A DNA stretch of 64,000 bases from Paratinospora sagittata (taxonomy: Eukaryota; Streptophyta; Magnoliopsida; Ranunculales; Menispermaceae). The stretch is from NCBI GenBank assembly GCA_035771175.1, contig CM069594.1:13983670-14047669 (forward strand), read 5' to 3'. The translations under genes and the position numbers were made by a program. Below, in pieces: positions 24,901 through 39,800 of the stretch (its first letter is position 1; each line of letters opens with the position of its first letter). The notes under the pieces were generated by a model. It ran no database searches and had not been told where the DNA came from. It saw nothing but the letters and a program-made list of their open reading frames with translations.

Positions 24901-27900
24901 ATCTTTGGTGTGTAGGGTAACCTCTCGACCAAACTCAGCACTAAAACTCTGAAAATTGCAAAGTGTTCAAAATCACTTCGATATAGTATTTCATTTTGAA
25001 AAAATGTTTTCCGTAAGGTTTTAATCATAATTTCAACGAGTTTTGAATTATTTAAAAGTGTTTTGAGTCAATGGAATGGTTCTTGAGTGTTAAAATATTA
25101 ATTTTTCAAAAATAAGGCTATCCAGCAATTTGCCAAAATTCTCGAGAAGGCACTAGCGCACTATCAGTGTTGATAGCACGTTGATAGGGTTCTATAATAA
25201 GACATTTGTTTTTTCTGGAAAATTGTCTATAGCGCGCTATCCCCTTTGATGACTCGCTATAAAGCTGTTGCCTTAATCTTTTCATTTTTAGTAAAATGGG
25301 CAATAGCGCGCTATAGGCCTTTGATAACACGGTATCGGAAAGTCTAAAAAACTCAAGCTCTCTAGTTTGTATATATCGACCTGCTATCTGTCAATAGAGA
25401 ACATGACACACAACCAAATAGCACTCTATCCACGTATGAGAACAAAATCAGATATTTCTAACGAGAAAAATTTGGGCACTTCTGCTTGCTCGATTTTTCT
25501 ATTCCTTACACAGTTTTGCCAGGTTATCTTAATTGAAATATGCTCTACTAACACCTAGATGATTCCCTTTGTCTCGCACGCCCAAAACAACTTTAGATTA
25601 AACAATGTTTTGAATTCAAATCATTTTGTACTCACTTGCTCTTTAACCTGCAACTTCTATTTTTATAAAACACTCATTCTCTGATTTTCAAAAATACAAC
25701 ACGCACGATTTTTGTAAGTTAGATTGAGCTTTCCAAAGAGTTTTTCAAGAGAAGAAAGTAATGATTCTTGCATTTGCCAAAACAAGCTTCGAATTGAATC
25801 AAAATTGCAATCTGTCTTGATGATAACGTCATTGTTGAGCAAGTTCTTCATTTTATCCCTTTTGTGCTTAGATTTGCAGAGGGTATCCATTGTTTTTAAC
25901 TGTAAGTATATGAAGTGGTCTCGGTAAGATAACAACATCAAAAAAGAACACAACACCTGTATTGCATCAAGAACGCATCAAACAATAGCTTTCGAAGTCT
26001 ACAAAGATCAAGCTCGAAGAACGAAGACATATCTCATGTCTAATGCATTAGTTTGATCTTTGGTGTGTAGGGTAACCTCTCGATCAAACTCAGCACTAAA
26101 ACTCTGAAAATTGCAAAGTCTTCAAGATCACTTCGATATAGTATTTCATTTTGAAAAAATGTTTTCCGTAAGGTTTTAATCATAATTTCAACGAGTTTTG
26201 AATTATTTAAAAGTGTTTTGAGTCAATGGAATGGTTCTTGAGTGTCAAAATATTAATTTTTCAAAAATAAGGCTATCCAGCAATTTGCCAAAATTCTCGA
26301 GAAGGCACTAGCGCACTATCAGTGTTGATAGCACGTTGATAGGGTTCTATAATAAGACATTTGTTTTTTCTGGAAAATTGTCTATAGCGCGCTATCCCCT
26401 GTGATGACTCGCTATAAAGCTGTTGCCTTAATCTTTTCATTTTTAGTAAAATGGGCAATAGCGCGCTATAGGCCTTGATAACACGGTATCGGAAAGTCTA
26501 AAAAACTCAAGCTCTCTAGTTTGTATATATCGACCTGCTATCTGTCAATAGAGAACATGATACACAACCAAATAGCACTCTATCCACGTATGAGAACAAA
26601 ATCAGATATTTCTAACGAGAAAAATTTGGGCACTTCTGCTTGCTCGATTTTTCTATTCCTTACACAGTTTTGCCAGGTTATCTTAATTGAAATATGCTCT
26701 ACTAACACCTAGATGATTCCCTTTGTCTCGCACGCCCAAAACAACTTTAGATTAAACAATGTTTTGAATTCAAATCATTTTGTACTCACTTGCTCTTTAA
26801 CCTGCAACTTCTATTTTTATAAAACACTCATTCTCTGATTTTCAAAAATACAACACGCACGATTTTTGTAAGTTAGATTGAGCTTTCCAAAGAGTTTTTC
26901 AAGAGAAGAAAGTAATGATTCTTGCATTTGCCAAAACAAGCTTCGAATTGAATCAAAATTGCAATCTGTCTTGATGATAACGTCATTGTTGAGCAAGTTC
27001 TTCATTTTATCCCTTTTGTGCTTAGATTTGCAGAGGGTATCCATTGTTTTAAACTGTAAGTATATGAAGTGGTCTCGGTAAGATAACAACATCAAAAAAG
27101 AACACAACACCTGTATTGCATCAAGAACGCATCAAACAATAGCTTTCGAAGTCTACAAAGATCAAGCTCGAAGAACGAAGACATATCTCATGTCTAATGC
27201 ATTAGTTTGATCTTTGGTGTGTAGGGTAACCTCTCGATCAAACTCAGCACTAAAACTCTGAAAATTGCAAAGTCTTCAAGATCACTTCGATATAGTATTT
27301 CATTTTGAAAAATGTTTTCCGTAAGGTTTTAATCATAATTTCAACGAGTTTTGAATTATTTAAAAGTGTTTTGAGTCAATGGAATGGTTCTTGAGTGTTA
27401 AAATATTAATTTTTTCAAAAATAAGGCTATCCAGCAATTTGCCAAAATTCTCGAGAAGGCACTAGCGCACTATCAGTGTTGATAGCACGTTGATAGGGTT
27501 CTATAATAAGACATTTGTTTTTTCTGGAAAATTGTCTATAGCGCGCTATCCCCTTTGATGACTCGCTATAAAGCTGTTGCCTTAATCTTTTCATTTTTAG
27601 TAAAATGGGCAATAGCGCGCTATAGGCCTTGATAACACGGTATCGGAAAGTCTAAAAAACTCAAGCTCTCTAGTTTGTATATATCGACCTGCTATCTGTC
27701 AATAGAGAACATGATACACAACCAAATAGCACTTTATCCACGTATGAGAACAAAATCAGATATTTCTAACGAGAAAAATTTGGGCACTTCTGCTTGCTCG
27801 ATTTTTCTATTCCTTACACAGTTTTGCCAGGTTATCTTAATTGAAATATGCTCTACTAACACCTAGATGATTCCCTTTGTCTCGCACGCCCAAAACAACT

Positions 27901-28828
27901 TTAGATTAAACAATGTTTTGAATTCAAATCATTTTGTACTCACTTGCTCTTTAACCTGCAACTTCTATTTTTATAAAACACTCATTCTCTGATTTTCAAA
28001 AATACAACACGCACGATTTTTGTAAGTTAGATTGAGCTTTCCAAAGAGTTTTTCAAGAGAAGAAAGTAATGATTCTTGCATTTGCCAAAACAAGCTTCGA
28101 ATTGAATCAAAATTGCAATCTGTCTTGATGATAACGTCATTGTTGAGCAAGTTCTTCATTTTATCCCTTTTGTGCTTAGATTTGCAGAGGGTATCCATTG
28201 TTTTAAACTGTAAGTATATGAAGTGGTCTCGGTAAGATAACAACATCAAAAAAGAACACAACACCTGTATTGCATCAAGAACACATCAAACAATAGCTTT
28301 CGAAGTCTACAAAGATCAAGCTCGAAGAACGAAGACATATCTCATGTCTAATGCATTAGTTTGATCTTTGGTGTGTAGGGTAACCTCTCGATCAAACTCA
28401 GCATTAAAACTCTGAAAATTGCAAAGTCTTCAAGATCACTTCGATATAGTATTTCATTTTGAAAAAATGTTTTCCGTAAGGTTTTAATCATAATTTCAAC
28501 GAGTTTTGAATTATTTAAAAGTGTTTTGAGTCAATGGAATGGTTCTTGAGTGTCAAAATATTAATTTTTCAAAAATAAGGCTATCCAGCAATTTGCCAAA
28601 ATTCTCGAGAAGGCACTAGCGCACTATCAGTGTTGATGGCACGTTGATAGGGTTCTATAATAAGACATTTGTTTTTTCTGGAAAATTGTCTATAGCGCGC
28701 TATCCCCTTTGATGACTCGCTATAAAGCTGTTGCCTTAATCTTTTCATTTTTAGTAAAATGGGCAATAGCGCGCTATAGGCCTTGATAACACGGTATCGG
28801 AAAGTCTAAAAAACTCAAGCTCTCTAGT
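21905..28828. repeat. Array block: monomers 19-24
   Basis: This block begins the middle zone, where gtaagtatatg replaces gtgagtatatg. Monomers 19 and 24 share actttatcc (near 21961 and 27731), five monomers apart. Monomer 21 (24212) introduces acacaacaaaatag and tttatccatttt, and has a private G at 24433. Monomer 22 (25367) has acatgacacac, seen again at 29.9, 38.0 and 40.3 kb. Monomer 20 has a decayed palindrome agcccgctat near 24152. Confidence 0.88.
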
Positions 28829-29927
28829 TTGTGTATATCGACCTGCTATCTGTCAATAGAGAACATGATACACAACAAAATAGCACTTCTGCTTGCTCAA
28901 TTTTTCTATTCCTTACACAGTTTTGCCAGGTTATCTTAATTGAAATATGCTCTACTAACACCTAGATGATTCCCTTTGTCTCGCACGCCCAAAACAACTT
29001 TAGATTAAACAATGTTTTGAATTCAAATCATTTTGTACTCACTTGCTCTTTAACCTGCAACTTCTATTTTTATAAAACACTCATTCTCTGATTTTCAAAA
29101 ATACAACACGCACGATTTTTGTAAGTTAGATTGAGCTTTCCAAAGAGTTTTTCAAGAGAAGAAAGTAATGATTCTTGCATTTGCCAAAACAAGCTTCGAA
29201 TTGAATCAAAATTGCAATCTGTCTTGATGATAACGTCATTGTTGAGCAAGTTCTTCATTTTATCCCTTTTGTGCTTAGATTTGCAGAGGGTATCCATTGT
29301 TTTAAACTGTAAGTATATGAAGTGGTCTCGGTAAGATAACAACATCAAAAAAGAACACAACACCTGTATTGCATCAAGAACGCATCAAACAATAGCTTTC
29401 GAAGTCTACAAAGATCAAGCTCGAAGAACGAAGACATATCTCATGTCTAATGCATTAGTTTGATCTTTGGTGTGTAGGGTAACCTCTCGATCAAACTCAG
29501 CACTAAAACTCTGAAAATTGCAAAGTCTTCAAGATCACTTCGATATAGTATTTCATTTTGAAAAAATGTTTTCCGTAAGGTTTTAATCATAATTTCAACG
29601 AGTTTTGAATTATTTAAAAGTGTTTTGAGTCAATGGAATGGTTCTTGAGTGTCAAAATATTAATTTTTCCAAAATAAGGCTATCCAGCAATTTGCCAAAA
29701 TTCTCGAGAAGGCACTAGCGCACTATCAGTGTTGATAGCACGTTGATAGGGTTCTATAATAAGACATTTGTTTTTTCTGGAAAATTGTCTATAGCGCGCT
29801 ATCCCCTTTGATGACTCGCTATAAAGCTGTTGCCTTAATCTTTTCATTTTTAGTAAAATGGGCAATAGCGCCCTATAGGCCTTGATAACACGGTATCGGA
29901 AAGTCTAAAAAACTCAAGCTCTCTAGT
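28829..29927. repeat. Short monomer (1,099 bp) with 55 bp internal deletion
   Basis: This copy reads tagcacttctgcttgctc at about 28881. Other copies have 55 more bases between tagcact and tctgcttg. The five-base word gcact flanks the missing piece on both sides in full copies, and one gcact (28883-28887) is retained here, as expected for a microhomology or slippage deletion. The rest of the monomer is normal. It carries acacaacaaaatag at its start, so it derives from the monomer 21/27/28 subtype. A decayed palindrome, agcgccctat, lies near 29868. Confidence 0.93.
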
Positions 29928-32900
29928 TTGTATATATCGACCTGCTATCTGTCAATAGAGAACATGACACACAACCAAATAGCACTCTATCCACGTATGA
30001 GAACAAAATCAGATATTTCTAACGAGAAAAATTTGGGCACTTCTGCTTGCTCGATTTTTCTATTCCTTACACAGTTTTGCCAGGTTATCTTAATTGAAAT
30101 ATGCTCTACTAACACCTAGATGATTCCCTTTGTCTCGCACGCCCAAAACAACTTTAGATTAAACAATGTTTTGAATTCAAATCATTTTGTACTCACTTGC
30201 TCTTTAACCTGCAACTTCTATTTTTATAAAACACTCATTCTCTGATTTTCAAAAATACAACACGCACGATTTTTGTAAGTTAGATTGAGCTTTCCAAAGA
30301 GTTTTTCAAGAGAAGAAAGTAATGATTCTTGCATTTGCCAAAACAAGCTTCGAATTGAATCAAAATTGCAATCTGTTTTGATGATAACGTCATTGTTGAG
30401 CAAGTTCTTCATTTTATCCCTTTTGTGCTTAGATTTGCAGAGGGTATCCATTGTTTTAAACTGTAAGTATATGAAGTGGTCTCGGTAAGATAACAACATC
30501 AAAAAAGAACACAACACCTGTATTGCATCAAGAACGCATCAAACAATAGCTTTCGAAGTCTACAAAGATCAAGCTCGAAGAACGAAGACATATCTCATGT
30601 CTAATGCATTAGTTTGATCTTTGGTGTGTAGGGTAACCTCTCGATCAAACTCAGCACTAAAACTCTGAAAATTGCAAAGTCTTCAAGATCACTTCGATAT
30701 AGTATTTCATTTTGAAAAAATGTTTTCCGTAAGGTTTTAATCATAATTTCAACGAGTTTTGAATTATTTAAAAGTGTTTTGAGTCAATGGAATGGTTCTT
30801 GAGTGTCAAAATATTAATTTTTCCAAAATAAGGCTATCCAGCAATTTGCCAAAATTCTCGAGAAGGCACTAGCGCACTATCAGTGTTGATAGCACGTTGA
30901 TAGGGTTCTATAATAAGACATTTGTTTTTTCTGGAAAATTGTCTATAGCGCGCTATCCCCTTTGATGACTCGCTATAAAGCTGTTGCCTTAATCTTTTCA
31001 TTTTTAGTAAAATGGGCAATAGCGCGCTATAGGCCTTGATAACACGGTATCGGAAAGTCTAAAAAACTCAAGCTCTCTAGTTTGTGTATATCGACCTGCT
31101 ATCTGTCAATAGAGAACATGATACACAACAAAATAGCACTCTATCCACGTCTGAGAACAAAATCAGATATTTCTAACGAGAAAAATTTGGGCACTTCTGC
31201 TTGCTCAATTTTTCTATTCCTTACACAGTTTTGCCAGGTTATCTTAATTGAAATATGCTCTACTAACACCTAGATGATTCCCTTTGTCTCGCACGCCCAA
31301 AACAACTTTAGATTAAACAATGTTTTGAATTCAAATCATTTTGTACTCACTTGCTCTTTAACCTGCAACTTCTATTTTTATAAAACACTCATTCTCTGAT
31401 TTTCAAAAATACAACACGCACGATTTTTGTAAGTTAGATTGAGCTTTCCAAAGAGTTTTTCAAGAGAAGAAAGTAATGATTCTTGCATTTGCCAAAACAA
31501 GCTTCGAATTGAATCAAAATTGCAATCTGTCTTGATGATAACGTCATTGTTGAGCAAGTTCTTCATTTTATCCATTTTGTGCTTAGATTTGCAGAGGGTA
31601 TCCATTGTTTTAAACTGTAAGTATATGAAGTGGTCTCGGTAAGATAACAACATCAAAAAAGAACACAACACCTGTATTGCATCAAGAACGCATCAAACAA
31701 TAGCTTTCGAAGTCTACAAAGATCAAGCTCGAAGAACGAAGACATATCTCATGTCTAATGCATTAGTTTGATCTTTGGTGTGTAGGGTAACCTCTCGATC
31801 AAACTCAGCACTAAAACTCTGAAAATTGCAAAGTCTTCAAGATCACTTCGATATAGTATTTCATTTTGAAAAAATGTTTTCCGTAAGGTTTTAATCATAA
31901 TTTCAACGAGTTTTGAATTATTTAAAAGTGTTTTGAGTCAATGGAATGGTTCTTGAGTGTCAAAATATTAATTTTTCAAAAATAAGGCTATCCAGCAATT
32001 TGCCAAAATTCTCGAGAAGGCACTAGCGCACTATCAGTGTTGATAGCACGTTGATAGGGTTCTATAATAAGACATTTGTTTTTTCTGGAAAATTGTCTAT
32101 AGCGCGCTATCCCCTTTGATGACTCGCTATAAAGCTGTTGCCTTAATCTTTTCATTTTTAGTAAAATGGGCAATAGCGCGCTATAGGCCTTGATAACACG
32201 GTATCGGAAAGTCTAAAAAACTCAAGCTCTCTAGTTTGTGTATATCGACCTGCTATCTGTCAATAGAGAACATGATACACAACAAAATAGCACTCTATCC
32301 ACGTCTGAGAACAAAATCAGATATTTCTAACGAGAAAAATTTGGGCACTTCTGCTTGCTCAATTTTTCTATTCCTTACACAGTTTTGCCAGGTTATCTTA
32401 ATTGAAATATGCTCTACTAACACCTAGATGATTCCCTTTGTCTCGCACGCCCAAAACAACTTTAGATTAAACAATGTTTTGAATTCAAATCATTTTGTAC
32501 TCACTTGCTCTTTAACCTGCAACTTCTATTTTTATAAAACACTCATTCTCTGATTTTCAAAAATACAACACGCACGATTTTTGTAAGTTAGATTGAGCTT
32601 TCCAAAGAGTTTTTCAAGAGAAGAAAGTAATGATTCTTGCATTTGCCAAAACAAGCTTCGAATTGAATCAAAATTGCAATCTGTCTTGATGATAACGTCA
32701 TTGTTGAGCAAGTTCTTCATTTTATCCATTTTGTGCTTAGATTTGCAGAGGGTATCCATTGTTTTAAACTGTAAGTATATGAAGTGGTCTCGGTAAGATA
32801 ACAACATCAAAAAAGAACACAACACCTGTATTGCATCAAGAACGCATCAAACAATAGCTTTCGAAGTCTACAAAGATCAAGCTCGAAGAACGAAGACATA

Positions 32901-33389
32901 TCTCATGTCTAATGCATTAGTTTGATCTTTGGTGTGTAGGGTAACCTCTCGATCAAACTCAGCACTAAAACTCTGAAAATTGCAAAGTCTTCAAGATCAC
33001 TTCGATATAGTATTTCATTTTGAAAAAATGTTTTCCGTAAGGTTTTAATCATAATTTCAACGAGTTTTGAATTATTTAAAAGTGTTTTGAGTCAATGGAA
33101 TGGTTCTTGAGTGTCAAAATATTAATTTTTCAAAAATAAGGCTATCCAGCAATTTGCCAAAATTCTCGAGAAGGCACTAGCGCACTATCAGTGTTGATAG
33201 CACGTTGATAGGGTTCTATAATAAGACATTTGTTTTTTCTGGAAAATTGTCTATAGCGCGCTATCCCCTTTGATGACTCGCTATAAAGCTGTTGCCTTAA
33301 TCTTTTCATTTTTAGTAAAATGGGCAATAGCGCGCTATAGGCCTTGATAACACGGTATCGGAAAGTCTAAAAAACTCAAGCTCTCTAGT
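29928..33389. repeat. Array block: monomers 26-28
   Basis: Monomer 26 shares tttttccaaaat with the preceding short copy (29670/30824, offset 1,154) and has a private T at 30377. Monomers 27 (31082) and 28 (32236) both carry acacaacaaaatag, gctcaattttt and tttatccatttt. I saw no difference between them by eye, so they look like a recent single-monomer duplication. Confidence 0.87.
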
Positions 33390-36300
33390 TTGTATATATC
33401 GACCTGCTATCTGTCAATAGAGAACATGATACACAACCAAATAGCACTCTATCCACGTATGAGAACAAAATCAGATATTTCCAACGAGAAAAATTTGGGC
33501 ACTTCTGCTTGCTCGATTTTTCTATTCCTTACACAGTTTTGCCAGGTTATCTTAATTGAAATATGCTCTACTAACACCTAGATGATTCCCTTTGTCTCGC
33601 ACGCCCAAAACAACTTTAGATTAAACAATGTTTTGAATTCAAATCATTTTGTACTCACTTGCTCTTTAACCTGCAACTTCTATTTTTATAAAACACTCAT
33701 TCTCTGATTTTCAAAAATACAACACGCACGATTTTTGTAAGTTAGATTGAGCTTTCCAAAGAGTTTTTCAAGAGAAGAAAGTAATGATTCTTGCATTTGC
33801 CAAAACAAGCTTCGAATTGAATCAAAATTGCAATCTGTCTTGATGATAACGTCATTGTTGAGCAAGTTCTTCATTTTATCCCTTTTGTGCTTAGATTTGC
33901 AGAGGGTATCCATTGTTTTAAACTGTAAGTATATGAAGTGGTCTCGGTAAGATAACAACATCAAAAAAGAACACAACACCTGTATTGCATCAAGAACGCA
34001 TCAAACAATAGCTTTCGAAGTCTACAAAGATCAAGCTCGAAGAACGAAGACATATCTCATGTCTAATGCATTAGTTTGATCTTTGGTGTGTAGGGTAACC
34101 TCTCGATCAAACTCAGCACTAAAACTCTGAAAATTGCAAAGTCTTCAAGATCACTTCGATATAGTATTTCATTTTGAAAAAATGTTTTCCGTAAGGTTTT
34201 AATCATAATTTCAACGAGTTTTGAATTACTTAAAAGTGTTTTGAGTCAATGGAATGGTTCTTGAGTGTTAAAATATTAATTTTTTCAAAAATAAGGCTAT
34301 CCAGCAATTTGCCAAAATTCTCGAGAAGGCACTAGCGCACTATCAGTGTTGATAGCACGTTGATAGGGTTCTATAATAAGACATTTGTTTTTTCTGGAAA
34401 ATTGTCTATAACGCGCTATCCCCTTTGATGACTCGCTATAAAGCTGTTGCCTTAATCTTTTCATTTTTAGTAAAATGGGCAATAGCGCGCTATAGGCCTT
34501 GATAACACGGTATCGGAAAGTCTAAAAAACTCAAGCTCTCTAGTTTGTATATATCGACCTGCTATCTGTCAATAGAGAACATGATACACAACCAAATAGC
34601 ACTCTATCCACGTCTGAGAACAAAATCAGATATTTCTAACGAGAAAAATTTGGGCACTTCTGCTTGCTCGATTTTTCTATTCCTTACACAGTTTTGCCAG
34701 GTTATCTTAATTGAAATATGCTCTACTAACACCTAGATGATTCCCTTTGTCTCGCACGCCCAAAACAACTTTAGATTAAACAATGTTTTGAATTCAAATC
34801 ATTTTGTACTCACTTGCTCTTTAACCTGCAACTTCTATTTTTATAAAACACTCATTCTCTGATTTTCAAAAATACAACACGCACGATTTTTGTAAGTTAG
34901 ATTGAGCTTTCCAAAGAGTTTTTCAAGAGAAGAAAGTAATGATTCTTGCATTTGCCAAAACAAGCTTCGAATTGAATCAAAATTGCAATCTGTCTTGATG
35001 ATAACGTCATTGTTGAGCAAGTTCTTCATTTTATCCCTTTTGTGCTTAGATTTGCAGAGTATCAATTGTTTTAAACTGTAAGTATATGAAGTGGTCTCGG
35101 TAAGATAACAACATAAAAAAGAACACAACACCTGTATTGCATCAAGAACGCATCAAACAATAGCTTTCGAAGTCTACAAAGATCAAGCTCGAAGAACGAA
35201 GACATATCTCATGTCTAATGCATTAGTTTGATCTTTGGTGTGTAGGGTAACCTCTCGATCAAACTCAGCACTAAAACTCTGAAAATTGCAAAGTCTTCAA
35301 GATCACTTCGATATAGTATTTCATTTTGAAAAAATGTTTTCCGTAAGGTTTTAATCATAATTTCAACGAGTTTTGAATTATTTAAAAGTGTTTTGAGTCA
35401 ATGGAATGGTTCTTGAGTGTCAAAATATTAATTTTTTCAAAAATAAGGCTATCCAGCAATTTGCCAAAATTCTCGAGAAGGCACTAGCGCACTATCAGTG
35501 TTGATAGCACGTTGATAGGGTTCTATAATAAGACATTTGTTTTTTCTGGAAAATTGTCTATAACGCGCTATCCCCTTTGATGACTCGCTATAAAGCTGTT
35601 GCCTTAATCTTTTCATTTTTAGTTAAATGGGCAATAGCGCGCTATAGGCCTTGATAACACGGTATCGGAAAGTCTAAAAAACTCAAGCTCTCTAGTTTGT
35701 GTATATCGACCTGCTATCTGTCAATAGAGAACATGATACACAACCAAATAGCACTCTATCCACGTCTGCGAACAAAATCAGATATTTCTAACGAGAAAAA
35801 TTTGGGCACTTCTGCTTGCTCAATTTTTCTATTCCTTACACAGTTTTGCCAGGTTATCTTAATTGAAATATGCTCTACTAACACCTAGACGATTCCCTTT
35901 GTCTCGCACGCCCAAAACAACTTTAGATTAAACAATGTTTTGAATTCAAATCATTTTGTACTCACTTGCTCTTTAACCTGCAACTTCTATTTTTATAAAA
36001 CACTCATTCTCTGATTTTCAAAAATACAACACGCACGATTTTTGTAAGTTAGATTGAGCTTTCCAAAGAGTTTTTCAAGAGAAGAAAGTAATGATTCTTG
36101 CATTTGCCAAAACAAGCTTCGAATTGAATCAAAATTGCAATCTGTCTTGATGATAACGTCATTGTTGAGCAAGTTCTTCATTTTATCCATTTTGTGCTTA
36201 GATTTGGAGAGGGTATCCATTGTTTTAAACTGTAAGTATATGAAGTGGTCTCGGTAAGATAACAACATCAAAAAAGAACACAACACCTGTATTGCATCAA

Positions 36301-36850
36301 GAACACATCAAACAATAGCTTTCGAAGTCTACAAAGATCAAGCTCGAAGAACGAAGACATATCTCATGTCTAATGCATTAGTTTGATCTTTGGTGTGTAG
36401 GGTAACCTCTCGACCAAACTCAGCACTAAAACTCTGAAAATTGCAAAGTGTTCAAAATCACTTCGATATAGTATTTCATTTTGAAAAAATGTTTTCCGTA
36501 AGGTTTTAATCATAATTTCAACGAGTTTTGAATTATTTAAAAGTGTTTTGAGTCAATGGAATGGTTCTTGAGTGTCAAAATATTAATTTTTCAAAAATAA
36601 GGCTATCCAGCAATTTGCCAAAATTCTCGAGAAGGCACTAGCGCACTATTAGTGTTGATAGCACGTTGATAGGGTTCTATAATAAGACATTTGTTTTTTC
36701 TGGAAAATTGTCTATAGCGCGCTATCCCCTTTGATGACTCGCTATAAAGCTGTTGCCTTAATCTTTTCATTTTTAGTAAAATGGGCAATAGCGCGCTATA
36801 GGCCTTGATAACACGGTATCGGAAAGTCTAAAAAACTCAAGCTCTCTAGT
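33390..36850. repeat. Array block: monomers 29-31
   Basis: Monomers 29 and 30 share a one-base palindrome decay, ctataacgcgctat (near 34407 and 35560). Monomer 30 (34545) lost two G's at gcagagtatc (near 35058) and one C at acataaaaaag (near 35112), giving a 1,152 bp copy. Monomer 31 (35697) has private changes ctgcgaac (near 35767), cctagacgat (near 35886), ttggagaggg (near 36205) and ctattagtg (near 36647). Confidence 0.87.
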
Positions 36851-39800
36851 TTGTGTATATCGACCTGCTATCTGTCAATAGAGAACATGATACACAACCA
36901 AATAGCACTCTATCCACGTCTGAGAACAAAATCAGATATTTCTAACGAGAAAAATGTGGGCACTTCTGCTTGCTCGATTTTTCTATTCCTTACACAGTTT
37001 TGCCAGGTTATCTTAATTGAAATATGCTCTACGAACACCTAGATGATTCCCTTTGTCTCGCACGCCCAAAACAACTTTAGATTAAACAATGTTTTGAATT
37101 CAAATCATTTTGTACTCACTTGCTCTTTAACCTGCAACTTCTATTTTTATAAAACACTCATTCTCTGATTTTCAAAAATACAACACGCACGATTTTTGTA
37201 AGTTAGATTGAGCTTTCCAAAGAGTTTTTCAAGAGAAGAAAGTAATGATTCTTGCATTTGCCAAAACAAGCTTCGAATTGAATCAAAATTGCAATCTGTC
37301 TTGATGATAACGTCATTGTTGAGCAAGTTCTTCATTTTATCCCTTTTGTGCTTAGATTTGCAGAGGGTATCCATTGTTTTAAACTGTAAGTATATGAAGT
37401 GGTCTCGGTAAGATAACAACATCAAAAAAGAACACAACACCTGTATTGCATCAAGAACGCATCAAACAATAGCTTTCGAAGTCTACAAAGATCAAGCTCG
37501 AAGAACGAACACATATCTCATGTCTAATGCATTAGTTTGATCTTTGGTGTGTAGGGTAACCTCTCGACCAAACTCAGCACTAAAACTCTGAAAATTGCAA
37601 AGTGTTCAAAATCACTTCGATATAGTATTTCATTTTGAAAAAATGTTTTCCGTAAGGTTTTAATCATAATTTCAACGAGTTTTGAATTATTTAAAAGTGT
37701 TTTGAGTCAATGGAATGGTTCTTGAGTGTTAAAATATTAATTTTTCAAAAATAAGGCTATCCAGCAATTTGCCAAAATTCTCGAGAAGGCACTAGCGCAC
37801 TATCAGTGTTGATAGCACGTTGATAGGGTTCTATAATAAGACATTTGTTTTTTCTGGAAAATTGTCTATAGCGCGCTATCCCCTTTGATGACTCGCTATA
37901 AAGCTGTTGCCTTAATCTTTTCATTTTTAGTACAATGGGCAATAGCGCGCTATAGGCCTTTGATAACACGGTATCGGAAAGTCTAAAAAACTCAAGCTCT
38001 CTAGTTTGTATATATCGACCTGCTATCTGTCAATAGAGAACATGACACACAACCAAATAGCACTCTATCCACGTATGAGAACAAAATCAGATATTTCTAA
38101 CGAGAAAAATTTGGGCACTTCTGCTTGCTCGATTTTTCTATTCCTTACACAGTTTTGCCAGGTTATCTTAATTGAAATATGCTCTACTAACACCTAGATG
38201 ATTCCCTTTGTCTCGCACGCCCAAAACAACTTTAGATTAAACAATGTTTTGAATTCAAATCATTTTGTACTCACTTGCTCTTTAACCTGCAACTTCTATT
38301 TTTATAAAACACTCATTCTCTGATTTTCAAAAATACAACACGCACGATTTTTGTAAGTTAGATTGAGCTTTCCAAAGAGTTTTTCAAGAGAAGAAAGTAA
38401 TGATTCTTGCATTTGCCAAAACAAGCTTCGAATTGAATCAAAATTGCAATCTGTCTTGATGATAACGTCATTGTTGAGCAAGTTCTTCATTTTATCCCTT
38501 TTGTGCTTAGATTTGCAGAGGGTATCCATTGTTTTAAACTGTAAGTATATGAAGTGGTCTCGGTAAGATAACAACATCAAAAAAGAACACAACACCTGTA
38601 TTGCATCAAGAACGCATCAAACAATAGCTTTCGAAGTCTACAAAGATCAAGCTCGAAGAACGAAGACATATCTCATGTCTAATGCATTAGTTTGATCTTT
38701 GGTGTGTAGGGTAACCTCTCGATCAAACTCAGCACTAAAACTCTGAAAATTGCAAAGTCTTCAAGATCACTTCGATATAGTATTTCATTTTGAAAAAATG
38801 TTTTCCGTAAGGTTTTAATCATAATTTCAACGAGTTTTGAATTATTTAAAAGTGTTTTGAGTCAATGGAATGGTTCTTGAGTTTCAAAATATTAATTTTT
38901 CAAAAATAAGGCTATCCAGCAATTTGCCAAAATTCTCGAGAAGGCACTAGCGCACTATCAGTGTTGATAGCACGTTGATAGGGTTCTATAATAAGACATT
39001 TGTTTTTTCTGGAAAATTGTCTATAGCGCGCTATCCCCTTTGATGACTCGCTATAAAGCTGTTGCCTTAATCTTTTCATTTTTAGTAAAATGGGCAATAG
39101 CGCGCTATAGGCCTTGATAACACGGTATCGGAAAGTCTAAAAAACTCAAGCTCTCTAGTTTGTGTATATCGACCTGCTATCTGTCAATAGAGAACATGAT
39201 ACACAACCAAATAGCACTCTATCCACGTCTGAGAACAAAATCAGATATTTCTAACGAGAAAAATGTGGGCACTTCTGCTTGCTCGATTTTTCTATTCCTT
39301 ACACAGTTTTGCCAGGTTATCTTAATTGAAATATGCTCTACGAACACCTAGATGATTCCCTTTGTCTCGCACGCCCAAAACAACTTTAGATTAAACAATG
39401 TTTTGAATTCAAATCATTTTGTACTCACTTGCTCTTTAACCTGCAACTTCTATTTTTATAAAACACTCATTCTCTGATTTTCAAAAATACAACACGCACG
39501 ATTTTTGTAAGTTAGATTGAGCTTTCCAAAGAGTTTTTCAAGAGAAGAAAGTAATGATTCTTGCATTTGCCAAAACAAGCTTCGAATTGAATCAAAATTG
39601 CAATCTGTCTTGATGATAACGTCATTGTTGAGCAAGTTCTTCATTTTATCCCTTTTGTGCTTAGATTTGCAGAGGGTATCCATTGTTTTAAACTGTAAGT
39701 ATATGAAGTGGTCTCGGTAAGATAACAACATCAAAAAAGAACACAACACCTGTATTGCATCAAGAACGCATCAAACAATAGCTTTCGAAGTCTACAAAGA

